64,000 nucleotides of DNA from Tetrastigma voinierianum. Lineage: Eukaryota > Streptophyta > Magnoliopsida > Vitales > Vitaceae. Shown in pieces: positions 33,623 to 46,574 of the stretch. The stretch covers positions 372,001 to 436,000 of the forward strand of contig JAEQBH010004413.1 in assembly GCA_016808115.1 (NCBI GenBank). The letters are read 5' to 3'. A program made the translations under genes and the position numbers. The notes beneath the pieces were generated by a model. It worked only from the letters and a program-made list of their open reading frames with translations, ran no database searches and had not been told where the DNA came from. Each line of letters begins with the position of its first letter. Positions within the stretch are counted from its first letter, which is position 1.

Positions 33623-35389
33623 GATGGGCCAAAATTCAAGTGCAAATGGATGTTTTCTCAAGATTATCGTGGTTCTCTTCAAATATGTTTATAATCACAA
33701 AGAAGAAAATACATATATGAGGAACAAAATATTTGGTTAAAAACATCAAATGCTCTAAATTTGTTAATCTAGCTCTTATGTTTTTCTGTAAAATAATTTA
33801 TTTTGGACAAAATATCGCCTCTTTTATTTCATATATTTACATTATCTCTTAAAAAAGAATGATTTATTTTTTCAGGAAAATAAATACAATTACGTTGACA
33901 ACTCATGTAATTTTTTTTTAAATGCATTACTTGCACAGTAGCGTCCTTGTTTTTGTTATGACATGCCAACTCCGGAGTTTAGCGTTAAAGTAATTCATTT
34001 TAAAAAAAAAAATTTACATTAGTAGTATTCTTTTCAAAATAATCACCAAACTAGTCTTCCACATGTTTTGAAAACTACAATCGGTAAAAATGCTTTTAAA
34101 AATTATCTTAAATCTGCAATTGATGAATGCAGTTTTTAAAATATGTGGAAAACCACTCCGTGATTATTTGAAAAGAACGCTACTTGTAATTTTTTTTTAT
34201 AAAATGATTACTTTGCAACTAAACTCCCAACTCTAAGTGAAATACCGAAATCGCTGCTACTCAATCCTCTCATGAAGGAGAAATACCACTCTAAGCTGCT
34301 ATTATTATTGAACCCTTTTTTTTTTGTTTATGCTTTTTTTCCTACAATCTTAGGTGGTGTTTTTTTAACTTAATGCTAAAGAACTTTTAGTGTTAAATAT
34401 GCTTATTAGATTAAGATTAATTGTTTTTTTTAGAACAAGTCAATCTTATTATTTTTTTTCTTTCTCTAAATTTTGAGAAAATAACATTTTAAAATACATG
34501 ATTTTATTTAATTAGCTTGGATAATAAAGAATATGATTTTCTCTATATTTGAAAAATCTACTCTTTATTAATAAAAACATTGCAAAAAGTCAAATAGTTT
34601 GGCCTTATTCAATAATTTTTTTCAAATTCAGTAATAAATCATGAAAAAATTTGAAAAAAAAAAAAACAACCATGCTTTTAGCAAAAAAAAAAAAAAAAAC
34701 CTGAGATGAGTGACTCATAAGTGATATAACACCCATTACTGTTCTTGGAGGAAAAAAAGAAGAAATTACTGTTAAATAGTCATAAATGGCAATATGCTAG
34801 GACTGAATATTGGCCCCATTTATGAAAATTCATCTTATTTTCTTGATTATTAGAAGAGATTATGATTAGACTTGGACACGAAGGGCGACTGTAAATCACC
34901 CTCATTTTCCTCACTCTTTTCCGGTATTTTCTCATCTAGAAGTCAATGACTAGTCATACCTCCACTGTTGCCCCACTATGTGCAATCATTGGTGATAGCC
35001 TATTTTGGCCTTTGGAGAAAGAAATGTTGTAAATAGTGAATAAAGTTAATGACATTCATTGAATAATATAATTCTTCCTTCAAAATTCTAAGAATCTAAG
35101 TTCATTACCTCGTTCAAGGTGACTACACAAAAGTTCCTAGACAACTTGATTTTCTTCCTCTTTTTTCCCCTATAAGTAATAGCGTCAAACATATCTTCGC
35201 TTCATCGGAGGACCGTAGTGTTTTATATTTCGTTTAATTAATAAGGAAAATGGTTTTAGAGCTAACAAAACGGACCATATCTCCATGCCCCTATTTATGA
35301 AATTTCATTTTGTTCTTCATTCTTCACCATCCTAGAAAATCCACAACTTTCACCTTGATGTAAAAGCTATGAAGAAGACTCGACTTTTT
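33623..35389. other. Non-coding spacer and RLP downstream flank
   Basis: Positions 33,623-34,330 are AT-rich with nothing recognised. Two mirror-like segments, 34,020-34,080 and 34,130-34,200, share 'tcttttcaaaataatcacc' and its reverse complement, a short inverted repeat. Positions 34,340-34,900 match 12,780-13,280. Positions 34,900-35,330 match 1,830-2,260 and 42,990-43,420. No gene. Confidence 0.45.
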
Positions 35390-35950
35390 AAATAAATTCA
35401 AGGTTCATTAATTGGGCGGGGGTGATGGCGCACGTTTCAAGGCAAAGTGATGGGTCGAAATAGCCCACAAGGAAGATGATTACTATTGTTAAAAAGAAGC
35501 TAACTAGATATCCAATCCCCACAGCTTTCAGCTAAATCCAAGACTCGTTGTTATCATGCCCATGTTGCTTTGGAGCCAATGGTAGGTCTTCATGACATGG
35601 CACACGAATTTGGAAGCCGCACAACCCGTTGTTGTTGGCATAAATGTTTGCATCTGCCATATTGTTCATTTGGCCACCAGTCATAATCCGACCCGGGCGC
35701 CTAATTGTTGCTCAAGCATCCAAGGCAGTGAGTTGTCAAGCTTTGTGAAGGCGGTAGGAATGACCGTAGAGTTTATCATAGATAAGTCCAAACCCTCTAT
35801 ATTTTGTAAATCACTTAAGCTTGTTGGTATTTTTTCAGAGAGTTTGTTATAGGAGAGGTTGAGCAGCTTAAGAGCCTTAAGAGCACTTAGCAAGGCTGGG
35901 ATTTTGGTTATTAGAAAAATCTAACAAAAAGTACATTTCTAGGCTCTTAA
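35390..35950 (-). pseudogene. LRR receptor-like protein, C-terminal fragment
   Basis: Minus strand. The last LRRs are readable at 35,893-35,681: 'LNLSYNKLSEKIPTSL', 'DLQNIEGLDLS', 'IPTAFTKLD'. Positions 35,680-35,460 align with the juxtamembrane and transmembrane region of the fuller copy at 40,748-40,521 ('ggatatccaatccccacagctt' shared), but with frame breaks. Everything N-terminal is missing: homology ends near 35,950, next to a 'cttaagagccttaagag' duplication. Plant RLPs are extracellular LRR receptors in the plasma membrane with a short cytoplasmic tail. This fragment is dead. Confidence 0.7.
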
Positions 35951-36775
35951 GCCTTAAGAGCCTTAAGAGTACTTTCAGGTTTGACTAGAGACCTGTCACT
36001 TCTTCCACTCACTATTAGCGGTTTGACTGAATGAAATCAGTTGTTCCATGAAATTAAGGATACAAATATGTGGGAAGTAACAAACACGTTGTTGGGTTAG
36101 CATGTTCCATGAAATGAGCGGTTTGACTGAACAAAGTAGGTTTCACTTTGAGAGATTAATTAATTGAGGCATCCATTTCAAATTTCGATTTAATGTTTTA
36201 TGTGTTTTTAATAAGAAAATTGAAACAATATAAGCATCTATAAGCCTTATTTTTAAGAACAAAAAACAATTTTAAAAAATATAAACCAACTAGCCCTAAC
36301 ATAATGAGATCCGGTTTGCAGGTCAAAGATGCAATATTTACGATGTCCAATTCCTGGTTAATAATCAAACAATGAACGGTTCAGATCAAAAGAAAGAGAG
36401 TATTTAAAGGGCTGGGATGATTTCCTGTTTCCTGATCAAAGAATGAACGGCTGGATCAGGGAGATTAGAGTGTACGGCGGATTAGAGTGTTTGGTAAAAG
36501 AAAAAGTTGAACGTGTTACGCATGCGATTGGGTCAGCCGTGGAGTGTAGAGCGTATGAGGTGGGAAGTGAGGGTGTGAGGGTGGGGACTGGAGAGTGACG
36601 TCCAATTTAGCTAAGGATGTGAAGTGGGGGATTAAATTAAATGAATAATAATAATAATAAATAATATGATATAGGAGATAAATTAAGGAGTAATGAGAGG
36701 AAGGGAAAGTAGAAGAGACAGAGTCAGGGAGATGTGATGTTTTGTTGAAACATGGTACTGAAGAAATAAGAAACA
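35951..36775. other. Non-coding spacer
   Basis: No supported gene. 'ttgggttagcatgttccatgaaat' style words repeat at 36,030-36,130. Positions 36,420-36,620 recall 13,310-13,430 ('tgatcaaagaatgaacgg...gatcagggaga'). There is an (AAT)n microsatellite at about 36,643-36,661. The unit block begins at 36,776. Confidence 0.4.
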
Positions 36776-37840
36776 TACATTTTTTTTTTTTTTTTTTGCA
36801 ATAGACAGCAAATGGTATTATATTACTTGCATAATTGTTACACTTCTTCTAATGCTGAGTTTTGGTTATGGTTATAATCCATTTACAATCAAACTGAAAA
36901 ATACCAAAAATATCACAATCCACAACCGAAGCTGACACTAATGCTACTAACAAAAGCAGAAAGAATATGGAGCACACTTGAAAAAATAAAAAACTAAGGC
37001 GTAGATTTGTTTTTTTTACTTAATGTTGAATATAATTTTTTGAATTTAATGATGAATAATACCAAATAGCATTAAATATTAAGTTTATTTTAACATTGCA
37101 ATGAGTAAAGATACGGTTATTTTGTTCCCGTCTCGCCCACCCTTAATGGACGGATGGTTTAACTATAATCGGGTTTTTAGCGGGCCTGGGTTTATTTTCT
37201 TCTCAAACCCAAGACGAGTTCGTATGTTCTGCATTATTCCCACTCGATTATATTTTTAAAATATTATTTTTATTATTTTATTTTATACTTTAATATAAAT
37301 AATAATAATAATTAGAATGTTTTTAATAAATAGTTTATAAAATTTATAATATTTTTATTTTTTTGAAATATATTAATTTTAATATAATAAAAACAAATAA
37401 AAAACAAAACAAAAAATCAAATGTAAACGGGGCAGATTTGAGAATTTTCCTATCCCCGCCAACCTGCGTCATTAATTTTTTAAATGGGATAGGTTTGAGA
37501 ATTGAAAAATAAACGGCCAGATCCTGGACGGGTCGTCTCATCTCGAACCCCCATCGTCATCCATTAAAGGAAGGCATACTTCTCCTCCTTGTTAGCCAAT
37601 GGTGGAGTTTTTATTGTTTTGGTGGAAAATGACTTTTTCTGAATAGAATAGAAAAAGATAAATATTTTCACTTTTTCTATTCATAATTTTTTTTTTAAAT
37701 TTCAGTAATAAATTATAAATTTTTTAAAAAATAAACATTTAAATGGTGAAAGCTATTTAGCTTTTAGCAAAAAGTCTAAAGACAAATGTACTTCATGCTT
37801 TTTTCTTAAACTTTAAAGGCAAAATCTCATATTTACACTC
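36776..37840. repeat. Unit-start block of the third unit
   Basis: T tract plus 'gcaatagacagcaaatgg', preceded by 'gaagaaataagaaacatacat' exactly as at 820-840. Matches 841-1,410 up to about 37,345, where unit 1 has its deletion, and matches 32,215-33,210 over its full length. No gene. Confidence 0.7.
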
Positions 37841-37868
37841 CCGACCATTGAAATGAGAACAACTCCAT

Positions 37869-38667
37869 ATGTTCCTCCATCGGGAGCTGTCATTCGATGG
37901 TGAGAATCAAAGTTTCCAGGATACTATTGATGTCAATGATGGGAAGTGCAAACTGTATGAGAATCTTTCGAAAAGCATTCTAAGGAGGAACCTTCGAATC
38001 CGCATTCACCCAAGGAGGTTGAAAAGAAGAGAGTACAAATGGATGGATTTCATGGGGAAAGAACTTGTTGAGATCAAGGAATTTGAATCTAGGTGGATAT
38101 TCTCTCCCTATCCCTGTATCTAGAATGTTTCTTCTTCCAATTCTTTTGTTTGATTTACCTTCTGATGTGTGTTTTTTTTTAAAATTCTTTCTGGAATTGG
38201 TAATATGATTATTTGTACTGATTTGATTTCATTTGTTGTTAGCACTGTAATTCACTTTAGTAGGTTGAGATTATGGTGTATGAATCACTGAATCACTGGT
38301 TCTTTTTTGTTTGGATCAATTTTGAATAATGATGTGCCTCGGCCTTAATTTAAAAGTGAAGATGTATCGGTAATCCATGTGAAAGGGGCTTTCAAACCTA
38401 ATCCTTCCTAACTTCCTCATGTTTCAACAAACAGAAGGGAAAAAGTTTGATGGTTAAACCGACAGTTTTGCTTCTCTAGAGGAGAAGTTGAATTGGGTTG
38501 GAGTATATATTGATAGGAAGAATTGGGAAGGAAGTGGTTGTTGTGGAAATGATGCGGTTAAAAAAACATATGAAAATGTGATTGGCTTAGATCGGAACTT
38601 TGTGCTTATAAGAAAGAATGGTAGTTCTCTGAAGGCTGGAGGTTTGTGTCATTATAGAGACCTCTAA
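37869..38667 (+). CDS. Candidate two-exon gene fragment, unrecognised protein
   Basis: Exon 1: ATG 37,869 to about 38,092 (75 codons), with balanced plant-like codon use and a basic stretch (NLRIRIHPRRLKRRE). It ends GAATTTGAATCTAG with a possible donor (AG/GTGGAT). Exon 2: about 38,466-38,667, following a possible acceptor (GACAG). It is open for 67 codons to TAA and includes 'NWEGSGCCGNDAVKKTYEN' and 'LDRNFVLIRKNGSS'. The 373-base intron is T-rich and the joined phase is consistent. The last 90 bases recur 146 bases downstream (38,719-38,805). An alternative upstream ATG at 37,853 reads 16 codons in another frame. I do not recognise the family. It lies only in the third unit, between the unit block and the RLP. 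Gene, captured gene fragment or pseudogene are all possible. Confidence 0.4.
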
Positions 38668-38805
38668 ATGTAGCAAGATTTAAGGCCGAGTCTTTACCTG
38701 GTGAAAGGGAATTCCAAGAAAATGTGCTTGGCTTAGATCAGAACTTTGTGCTTATAAGAAAGAATGGTAGTTCTCTGAAGGCTGGAGGTTTGTGACATTA
38801 TACGC
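38573..38805 (+). repeat. Direct duplication of exon-2-like sequence
   Basis: 'aaaatgtg' at 38,573 and again at 38,719 begins a block of about 80-87 bases, nearly identical in both copies (period 146). Both copies read the same peptide core 'NFVLIRKNGSSLKAGGL'. The 60-base link between them also reads as protein-like in one frame. This suggests an internal coding repeat with one frame break rather than random sequence. Confidence 0.75.
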
Positions 38806-38810
38806 ACTCC

Positions 38811-40383
38811 TCGGGGGCCGTCGGGAAGGAATTACGACAAAGTGAGGTCAGGGAACATGGTAGTGAAATCGCTACTTATGGTGAACTTTTGAGACTAAAA
38901 TTATCTTTTCCATGAGAGGGTTGAAGCTTGAAAAGTCATTCCTCCCGACTAAAATTGAACTCCCGTAATTTTATTTACAAGTACCTCCGTCGCTAATCAC
39001 ATAATACTCTTAACCCGAAATTAGTTTCATCTTAAAATCAGCATTTTCTTTTATTTTAATGAGAGAACTTTTTGGGAGCGAAAAGAAAGCTGAGGCAATT
39101 GTTGCAGTGTATTCCTAGTAATGCCCCAAATGCTATATATTTCTTTTGGATAGGGATTAATTGCCATAAACAGTAAGAAAATGAATTCTTTTAAAGAGAG
39201 AAAGCTTTAGGTTGAGACTGAAGATATTCATGTGCAAGACCCAATAACGACACGAGGCCTTCAATATTATTTTTGTGAAAGGGGAAATGCAAAAACTAGC
39301 AGCAGAGTATGTTTCTTTGATTACATTGGTAGTGGCAATAGTATGTTTCTCTTGAAGATACATGTGTTTATTCGATTTTTCTTGCTCAATCAATATGGAA
39401 AATGGCTTTGGGAGATAAAAAGAATGGACTATATTCTCCCCGCCCCTCTATTTTATGAAATTCCCTCATTTTGTTCGCATTGGAGAAATATTCATCGATA
39501 TTTCCATATTTCCATCTTCTCGCTTAAAATGCATATAAAATTTTTTAAACTAGGGGATATTTGATAAGTCGTGCTACTTGTAGGTTCTTTGTAAATGCTC
39601 CAACCTGTGGCCGCATTCAGGCCCTATTTGAAATATGTTCATATAAATTGTTTGTTCTATAGTTGCCTGCATAATTATTCATAATCCGACTCTACATATT
39701 CTAAAACATTTACAAAGAAAATAAGACGCTTAGCTGCAATGACGTTGAATGGTATTATATTACTCGCATAATTGTCGCATTCACTCGTCGAAGCTCGGTT
39801 TTTGTTATCATCAAATTATTTCTTATTTCTTTACCATTTCAATTTTTTTTGGCTATAGCGAAACGGGGGATACTGACACCGAGGTCGAAGACAATAGAGG
39901 TTGTGTATGTATCATTCTTTGAACCTACTCAACTAGCTTTATTCTGCAAATTTCAAATGGCTATGAAGATGAAATGATGAAGATGCGAAACCAAGATTAC
40001 GCCCAATTTCATTCTATTTACGTAATGGATTTAGCAAAGAGCTACATGTCCATCGATTCTATCAAGGAGTATTCTTTTCATTATTTCCTCGGCTCTTTCA
40101 CTGTTAAATCATCACTTCTTTGGGAATTGAATTAAGCAGAGAGTTGTGTTTTCTTAGTAAGAATGTGAAGCTATTCTTCTTTTCTTTAACACTACAATGT
40201 TTGATTTTTCACCCAATCATGAAATTTCACACAAGCTTTTGAACTTTTTCTAATAAATGGCCTCATTCGTTTCATCATTTTAAGTGCTTATTATTAATAA
40301 TCTTCCATGACACTCTTGAAGTTCATTAATTAACATGAAAACACTTAGCTTCTATCACATCAAATTACAATTACAACAGAATT
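38811..40383. other. Non-coding RLP downstream flank with diverged unit block
   Basis: No supported gene. Positions 39,370-39,600 match 35,230-35,330 and 2,160-2,300. Positions 39,720-39,910 are a diverged unit-start block ('atggtattatattactcgca', 'gcgaaacggggg'). Positions 40,180-40,380 match 2,440-2,600 and 43,600-43,780. The 110-codon frame at 39,232-39,564 lies in this mosaic and is not conserved. Confidence 0.45.
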
Positions 40384-42462
40384 TCATTCTTCACCATCCC
40401 CAGCAATCATCACAACTTCACCTTGATAGAAAAATCTTGTGAAGAAGACTGGATCAAGTTTTGACAAACTGCTTGCCTGGATTAACCACTGGGGTGATGA
40501 TGGTGGCGACGCGGTCGTTTTCACATGGCGATGCTGAAATAGCCTGCAAGGAAAATGATTCCGATTGTTAATATCAAACCAACAGGATATCCAATCCCCA
40601 CAGCTTCCAGCAAAATCCAAGGCTCCTTGTTATCATGCTCTTGTAACTTTGGAGTTGGTGGTAGGTCTTTAGGACATGACACACGAATTTGGACTCCACA
40701 CAACCCAATCGTTGTCGTACAGAAGCCTGGATCCGCCATGGCGTTCATTCGCCACCGATCTGACCGTCCGTCGCCTATTGTTGCTCACATCCAAGGTAGC
40801 AGCCAAGCAGCTTTGTACATTTATAGGAATTTGGACCAGAGAGTTTGTCAGGGATAAGTCTAAACTCTTTCTACATTTTGTAAATCACCTAAGCTTGCCG
40901 GTATTTTGTTAAAGAATTTGTTAAAGGAGGTCAGAAAACATTTTAAGAGTTTTAAGAGCGCCTCAGAGAGGCTGGATTTCACTGGATAGTTGGCTATTCG
41001 ACAAGCCCAACAAGAAGTGATATCAATGTAGTGACTTGAAAGACCTTTGTTTATACTTCTTCCACTACCACGCTCATTTGCATCGCAAATTCTGCTAAAA
41101 AATTGGATGAGAGTAAGATAGAACAGAAAAACCCGATGTCCGTGATAAGATTTGGAGTCATTCGTAAGATGATTTACAAACTCTATGGGGATTTCTCCTG
41201 TGAGATTGTTGCTTGAGAGGTCAAGAATCCGAGATTTTGGAGGTTGAAAGTGTTTTGTGGATCGAAATTAAGGGAATTGTTCTGTGCCAGAGAACCCGTG
41301 AGATGGGGAGATTTGGAGAAGGGAGCTGCAATTCACCTGAAATATTGTTGTTCCGAGTTCGAGACGCTCAAGATTTCTCAAATTTTCGAGGTTCAAAGGC
41401 AAGGCCCGAAACCGGTTACTCCCAATGCAAGAGTTTCAATGTCTAGAGGAAAGGTGGTTGAACTTCTCCCAGAATTGGTTGGACGAGAACGCGACTGGGC
41501 CGCATTCTCAGGGTCAAAACTGGGAAAATGTTGCCGGAAAGTCTATTGCGAGAAAGATCCAAGAGTACAAGATTGGAAATTTGGGAGATGGATTGAGGAA
41601 TAGGTCCAGAAAAGTTGTTCCCGTCCAACATCAGAATGATTAGAGACTTTGCATCTCCAATGTTCTTGGCAACTCCCCAGAAAATTGTTATGGGAGAGAA
41701 AGAAGGATGTTTAATAATTGGGAAGATCGGAAGAGAGCTGTTGGAAGAGAAACCTGAGAGTTTGTTGGTGGGAGAGACTAGACCACTGAGAGTTTGAAAT
41801 TCAGCTATTACTGGTGGCAATGGTCCATGGAGCTGATTCATGCTTAGATCCAGAAGAGAGAGATTTGCTTGGGTAGAAATCCACTGGAATTTCTCCTTGT
41901 AGACCACAAGATCTGAGAGATAATCTTAACAACGAACACTTGGGTACCAACTTCATATTGTTATTCCAAGTAAGACTGTTTCCTCCCAAGTAGTAAGGAC
42001 TCAAGTCTTTGAAACCCAAACAACCGGAATGGAATTTCTACGGTGAGCAGGTTTTCTTCCAAGTCAAGTGAATTCAACTTTGTGAGGTTTCCAATCTCTT
42101 CAGGGAGTTCTCCGCTTAGATGATTGGAACTCAAAGAAAGCACCCTCAAACTTCTGATCAAAAAGAGCGGCGCCAGCAAATTAGAAGGCATGAGCCGTGC
42201 AAAAAGGTTAGAGAGATGAAGTTCAATCACAACACTTGAGTTGAAGCAAGGAGAACCATGCGACCTTATCCCATAGACAACAACTAGAAGAACTGGAGTT
42301 CCATGAATCCAAGGTGTGAAATGAAGAATTAATGGCAAGGATGGAGGACTTGAACTGAAGGAGGGCTTGCTTTTGGTATTCAGGACAAGAAGAAGACAGA
42401 CATGGCAGCAAGAAGAAGAAGAAGAAGGATTGAAGCAGCAGGCTTGGATTTGCCATGACCAT
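40384..42462 (-). pseudogene. LRR receptor-like protein (RLP46-like), near full-length but frameshifted
   Basis: Minus strand, from ATG at 42,462. The N-terminus has a signal peptide (Phe/Leu-rich, residues about 7-22), then an LRRNT_2 cap with 'CPEYQKQALLQFK', 'HTLDSWN' and a CC pair. After a frameshift come LRRs: 'LRVLSLSSNHLSGELPEEI', 'KLNSLDLEENLL', 'LSLRSCGLQGEIP', 'LSLLDLSMNQLHGPLP', 'ILMLDGNNFSGPIPQSI' and 'LVLLDLSRNRLSGN'. Near the end are 'GLCGVQIRVSCP' and 'DNKEPW' (acidic juxtamembrane), then a transmembrane helix 'YPVGLILTIGIIFLAGYF' (about 40,600-40,530). At least five frame breaks. About 2.1 kb is short for the family, so LRRs are also missing. RLPs sense extracellular ligands together with receptor kinases such as SOBIR1; this copy is not expected to work. 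Resemblance to RLP46 is from memory. Confidence 0.75.
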
Positions 42463-44329
42463 TGCTGGGGGTTTGTAATTGCTTCCTTGGAAGTGAATGG
42501 ATGGATGAATATAAATAAAGCAAAATATTTCAAGTGAAAAGGAAAGAGATGAGAAGTAACGTTGGGTTGGAAAACCGATGCCTCTGTTAATGCTTTCTTT
42601 CCCATTAATATAATGTAGTAATATTTTGTGGTCTTGTGTTTACACTGGGAAAATAGGTCCCTATTTCTGTTACAATGCACTGTCCCCCACGCCGCCTGAA
42701 TAATGAAAGGTGAAAGTCCCTTTATCGAGATCTTGAAGTCAAGGCATGGTTATTATTTATTCAAACCCTCTGTTATGCTTTATATCTTGTTTTGCTTTCC
42801 AAAAACGTAGCTCAAAAATAGAAAAAAATGTTGTTCTTTGTTGAAAAGAAGGAACTTTCCAATGAACATGTTCAAAGTTTCGTAGGAATAAAAGAAAATT
42901 TCCAAGTAAATGGTCAAAAAGTTGTTGTTATTTATAAAATTAATTTCATCCTGTCTCTCGATTTTAATGCTTAGGAGTGCTTGACAAGTAAGTATGGCCC
43001 TCTCTCATTTTCCTCACAGTCTTTCCCCATTATGTGAATTCATGCCTCATTTATTGTCCCACTATGAAATCATTGGTGATAGCCTATTTTTACCTTTCTT
43101 GAGAAAAATATTGGAAATAGTTAATAAAATTAATGATATTCATTTAATAATATAATTATACGTTTCAGAATTCTAAAATCTAAGTTTATTTCTCGTTCAG
43201 AATTTGAGGAGAAGTCAACGACATCTCTCAAGGGATAATTATATAAGACATTAGAATCTTTCAAAGACTACATGAACAAAAAGTACAGACAACTGATTTT
43301 CTTCATCTTTTTTGGTAATAAAGTTCAATTTGATAAAGAAAAATAGCTTTTAGAGCTAAAATTAAAATGAACCATATCTCCTACCACTCTATTTTATGAA
43401 ATACTGTTTCAGACGTTAAATATTTACCAATATTTCCATTCTCGCTAGAAACATACGTGAAAATCTAAAACCAAGGGATACCGACACTGTGCTGCTTTCT
43501 AGGGTTGCTTTAAATGCTCCAACTGTGCCATGATAAGAGATAAATAACTTTAAAAACATTAAGGATGGTATTCTCTTGAGTAAATAGGACCTTGGAAGCT
43601 ATCTTTCTTTCTTTAACACTACAATGGTTGAATTTCACCGATCATGAAATTCTCACACAAGCTAGCTCTTGAACTTTTTCTAATAAATGGCATGCCGCTT
43701 CATCAATTTGTATGCTTATTATTAACCTTCCATGACACTCTTTAAAGTTCATTAATTAACATGAAAACACTTAGCTCCCATTACACGCCAAGGAAGTACA
43801 ACTAATTCCTTGGAGCCTCAGGTACAAGACACACTTAAGACATGCTTTTTATGTAAGACCCATCCTATCTTACATAAATATATTTGTCTCTACATACACT
43901 CAAATTTTTACAATCATTTATCATCAAATATCATATAAAATTTCAATCTAATCAATAAATGGAAGGTTATCTCCCTACTCTTTTCACAAATTTCTCACAA
44001 TTTTTTGGCTATTTAATTGGTTTTTTTTTTCTTGCTTCTTATCATCTTCTATATGGATAACACACTGGTTGAGAAGCTTAGGGGTTTTTTTCGAGTTGAA
44101 ACTACCAAACTAGGTAGAAATCGGGGTTTGGAATGTTAGAAACTTGAAAAACATATTTTAGGGCCAAAATGACACGTTTTAGCCTTTCTAGGACCAAAAC
44201 AACATTGATTTCACGCTCCAATGTCTTTTGTTTTTTAAACATAGTGAACAGCTCAAAAAGAAGTTGCTTTGATGGTGGTTTCTTTGTATAAGACTCAAAA
44301 ACAAAGATCAATTTAATTCATATGGAAAA
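42463..44329. repeat. RLP upstream flank, paired with 1,412-3,147
   Basis: Non-coding. 'aagcaaaatatttcaagtgaaaagg' at about 42,520 is where homology with unit 1 resumes after its deletion. Positions 42,634-42,880 are the block shared with the PPR upstream region. Positions 43,800-44,330 match 2,630-3,147. The minus-strand frame 41,961-42,680 extends into this area only because it reads through the RLP start in another frame. Confidence 0.6.
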
Positions 44330-44618
44330 GGGTAAAGGTAAAACCCCGTTTTTTTTTTTTTTTTTTTACCAAATATCCCACTTACACCTTAAACTTTTTT
44401 TAAGTCCAAAAGCTCTGCCGTTTATTCCCGTAGCCCACTTAAGTCATTGCCATAACTAATAACGATAAAAAGGTCAAACAACGTTAAATGATCAAGCACT
44501 GGTGAAGTGACATCCATGTGACACCGTGACTCACTCCTCTCTTCCTCTCCTCCTCCAACAACACCCCACCCACGCCCCTTCCCCCCAACCAACCCTGGGC
44601 CGCTGCCTTTTTTCTTAC

Positions 44619-44649
<31 letters not shown>

Positions 44650-45782
44650 TTTTAATCTTAATTTTTATTACAATTTTATATTAGTTTTCAAATCTATTAA
44701 ATAAAAATTCAAAATTTATTTTTTAAAATATTAATAAATTATTCGTTATTTAAATATACTAATAGAAAATCAAAAATTATTTTTAAAATATAAATAAATT
44801 TATTCATTGTTTTATTTTTAAAAATATTTTAATTTTATATTTCATTAAAATAAATTATATTCTTAATTAAAATATTTTATATTTTAATATAAATATATAT
44901 ATTTTTTATAATAATAAATAATATAATACCTAAATATTAACATTTTAAATAATAATTTAAAATAAATTGTATTTTTAAAAACTCATCTATTTATTTTACT
45001 CAAAATTTGTACAACTTAATAAATTAAAAATAAATTGTTTTTAAATAAAAATATTAAATATTAAAATAATATATTTAAATAATATTTATTATTAACAAAT
45101 CCATATTTTCAAAAAAAAAATCCATTTAAATAACAAAATTAAATATTAAAACTCATCCATTTAAAATAGACTAGTTTTAAATAAAAATATTAAAATTCAT
45201 TCATTTGAAATTATATTATTATTAAAATATTATTTCAAACTTAATTCATTTGATTTTTATTTAATAGATTTAAATATCGAATAATTTATTTATATTTTAA
45301 AATAAAATGAATTTTTTATTTTAGTACATTTAAAATTAAAATACATTTTAGTAGATTTAAATAATAAATGATTTATTATATTTAAAAATAAAATTTGAAT
45401 TTTTATTTAGTAGCTTTTAAAATTTTAATGTAAATTTAAGTGTTCAAAAAAGAAAAACTATGGTATGAGTGGCAAGGCGAAGGGGGTAAGGTTCAACTAG
45501 AGGGGTTGGGTGAGGGAGAGGGAGAAGAGAAGAGATGAGGGAAAAGAGAGGAGAGAGAAGAGACGAGGGAAGAGAGTGGATAGTGGGTCCCACAATGTCA
45601 TGTGGACACCACATAAGCAATTAACAACAATTTTAACATCAAGCCGACCTTTAACATTATCACCACGGGAAGCAAAGACTTGCTAGTTACTTATAGAGGC
45701 CCTTTGGACCTAATTTTTTTTTTATTATTGAGGTGTAAGTGAGATATTTGCAAACATATGGCTTTTTTTTTTAACCTTTACC
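44330..45782. mobile_element. Long-TIR foldback/MULE-like element, second copy
   Basis: Left end GGGTAAAGGT (44,330-44,339), right end AACCTTTACC (45,773-45,782). Same inward pairing as 3,148-4,674: 'accaaatatcc' with 'gatatttg', and 'cccacttaagtca' with its degraded partner. Same AT-rich interior. The right arm has more losses here than in the first copy. No transposase. Confidence 0.65.
44619..44647. repeat. 29-base A homopolymer
   Basis: An uninterrupted A run inside the left arm of the long-TIR element, where the first copy has only 'ccaaaataaaaataaaaaaac'. Either slippage expansion or an uncertain homopolymer length in the assembly. Confidence 0.85.
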
Positions 45783-46574
45783 AAAAAAAAAAACTAGACT
45801 TCTATAGCTTGATGGAGTTTCAAGAAAACGACATCGCTTTTGATGATGCGACTAAAAGCACCCTTTGAAGCCAACAAAGATAATCTTTGTGACAAAAACA
45901 AAAAATTAGTGCTTCTCTCCAACCTCGATGCCGAAGAAGGAGCAGAAGACCAATAAACAATATAATTTCCAAAAAAATGCTGAAATTTACCGAAGGATGA
46001 CCGATAATGTACCAAAATTGAAGGAAATTGCAAAAGGCGTGCCTAGGGAGAGCCTTGCGCCTAATCGTCGCTTTACTGAAGGGGCGTCGCCTCGACTCAA
46101 GTGAGGCACCAAGAGCTCGTATAGCGTCCTCTCGCCTAAGTGCGCCTTTCACAACTATGATTCTATCATAAGAATACTAATACAACAAGTTTGGGATTCA
46201 AACCATAGAAAGATGGCTTCAACCGTAGGTAATGTTAGATGAAACAAAGATCCAATAAATAGGCCAATAAGACCTAGCTCAAGTCGTTAAAGAGTCAACG
46301 GGCATAGAAGGAAGGATCTAGTAGGTCGGGAGTCCCATGAGAAACAAATTTGTAATGCAAAGTGAATAGATGTTAAAAAAAAATCCACTAGATAGGAGCG
46401 TGCCTCAACAGAATAAAGATTTATCCTAAATTCAAGGGTTATTTAGATCCATACCTACTACTTCCCAACTCAAACAAAATTGCACATCTCTCACTCTTCT
46501 CACTCTCTATCCATTTAGTTATTTATGATAAAAGATATAAATGAATAGATTATATTACATTCTACCCTCCATTT
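45783..46574. repeat. Dispersed repeat with GC-rich core, second copy
   Basis: Counterpart of 4,675-5,511, with the 'gcctagggagagccttgcgcctaatcg' core at about 46,038-46,065. Non-coding. Confidence 0.55.

Noticed and set aside
39232..39564. 110-codon frame
   Set aside because: Overlaps repeat blocks that are non-coding in three other places; no domain or conserved frame.
41213..41797. Plus-strand frames over the RLP, up to 119 codons
   Set aside because: Antisense shadows of the minus-strand LRR coding sequence.
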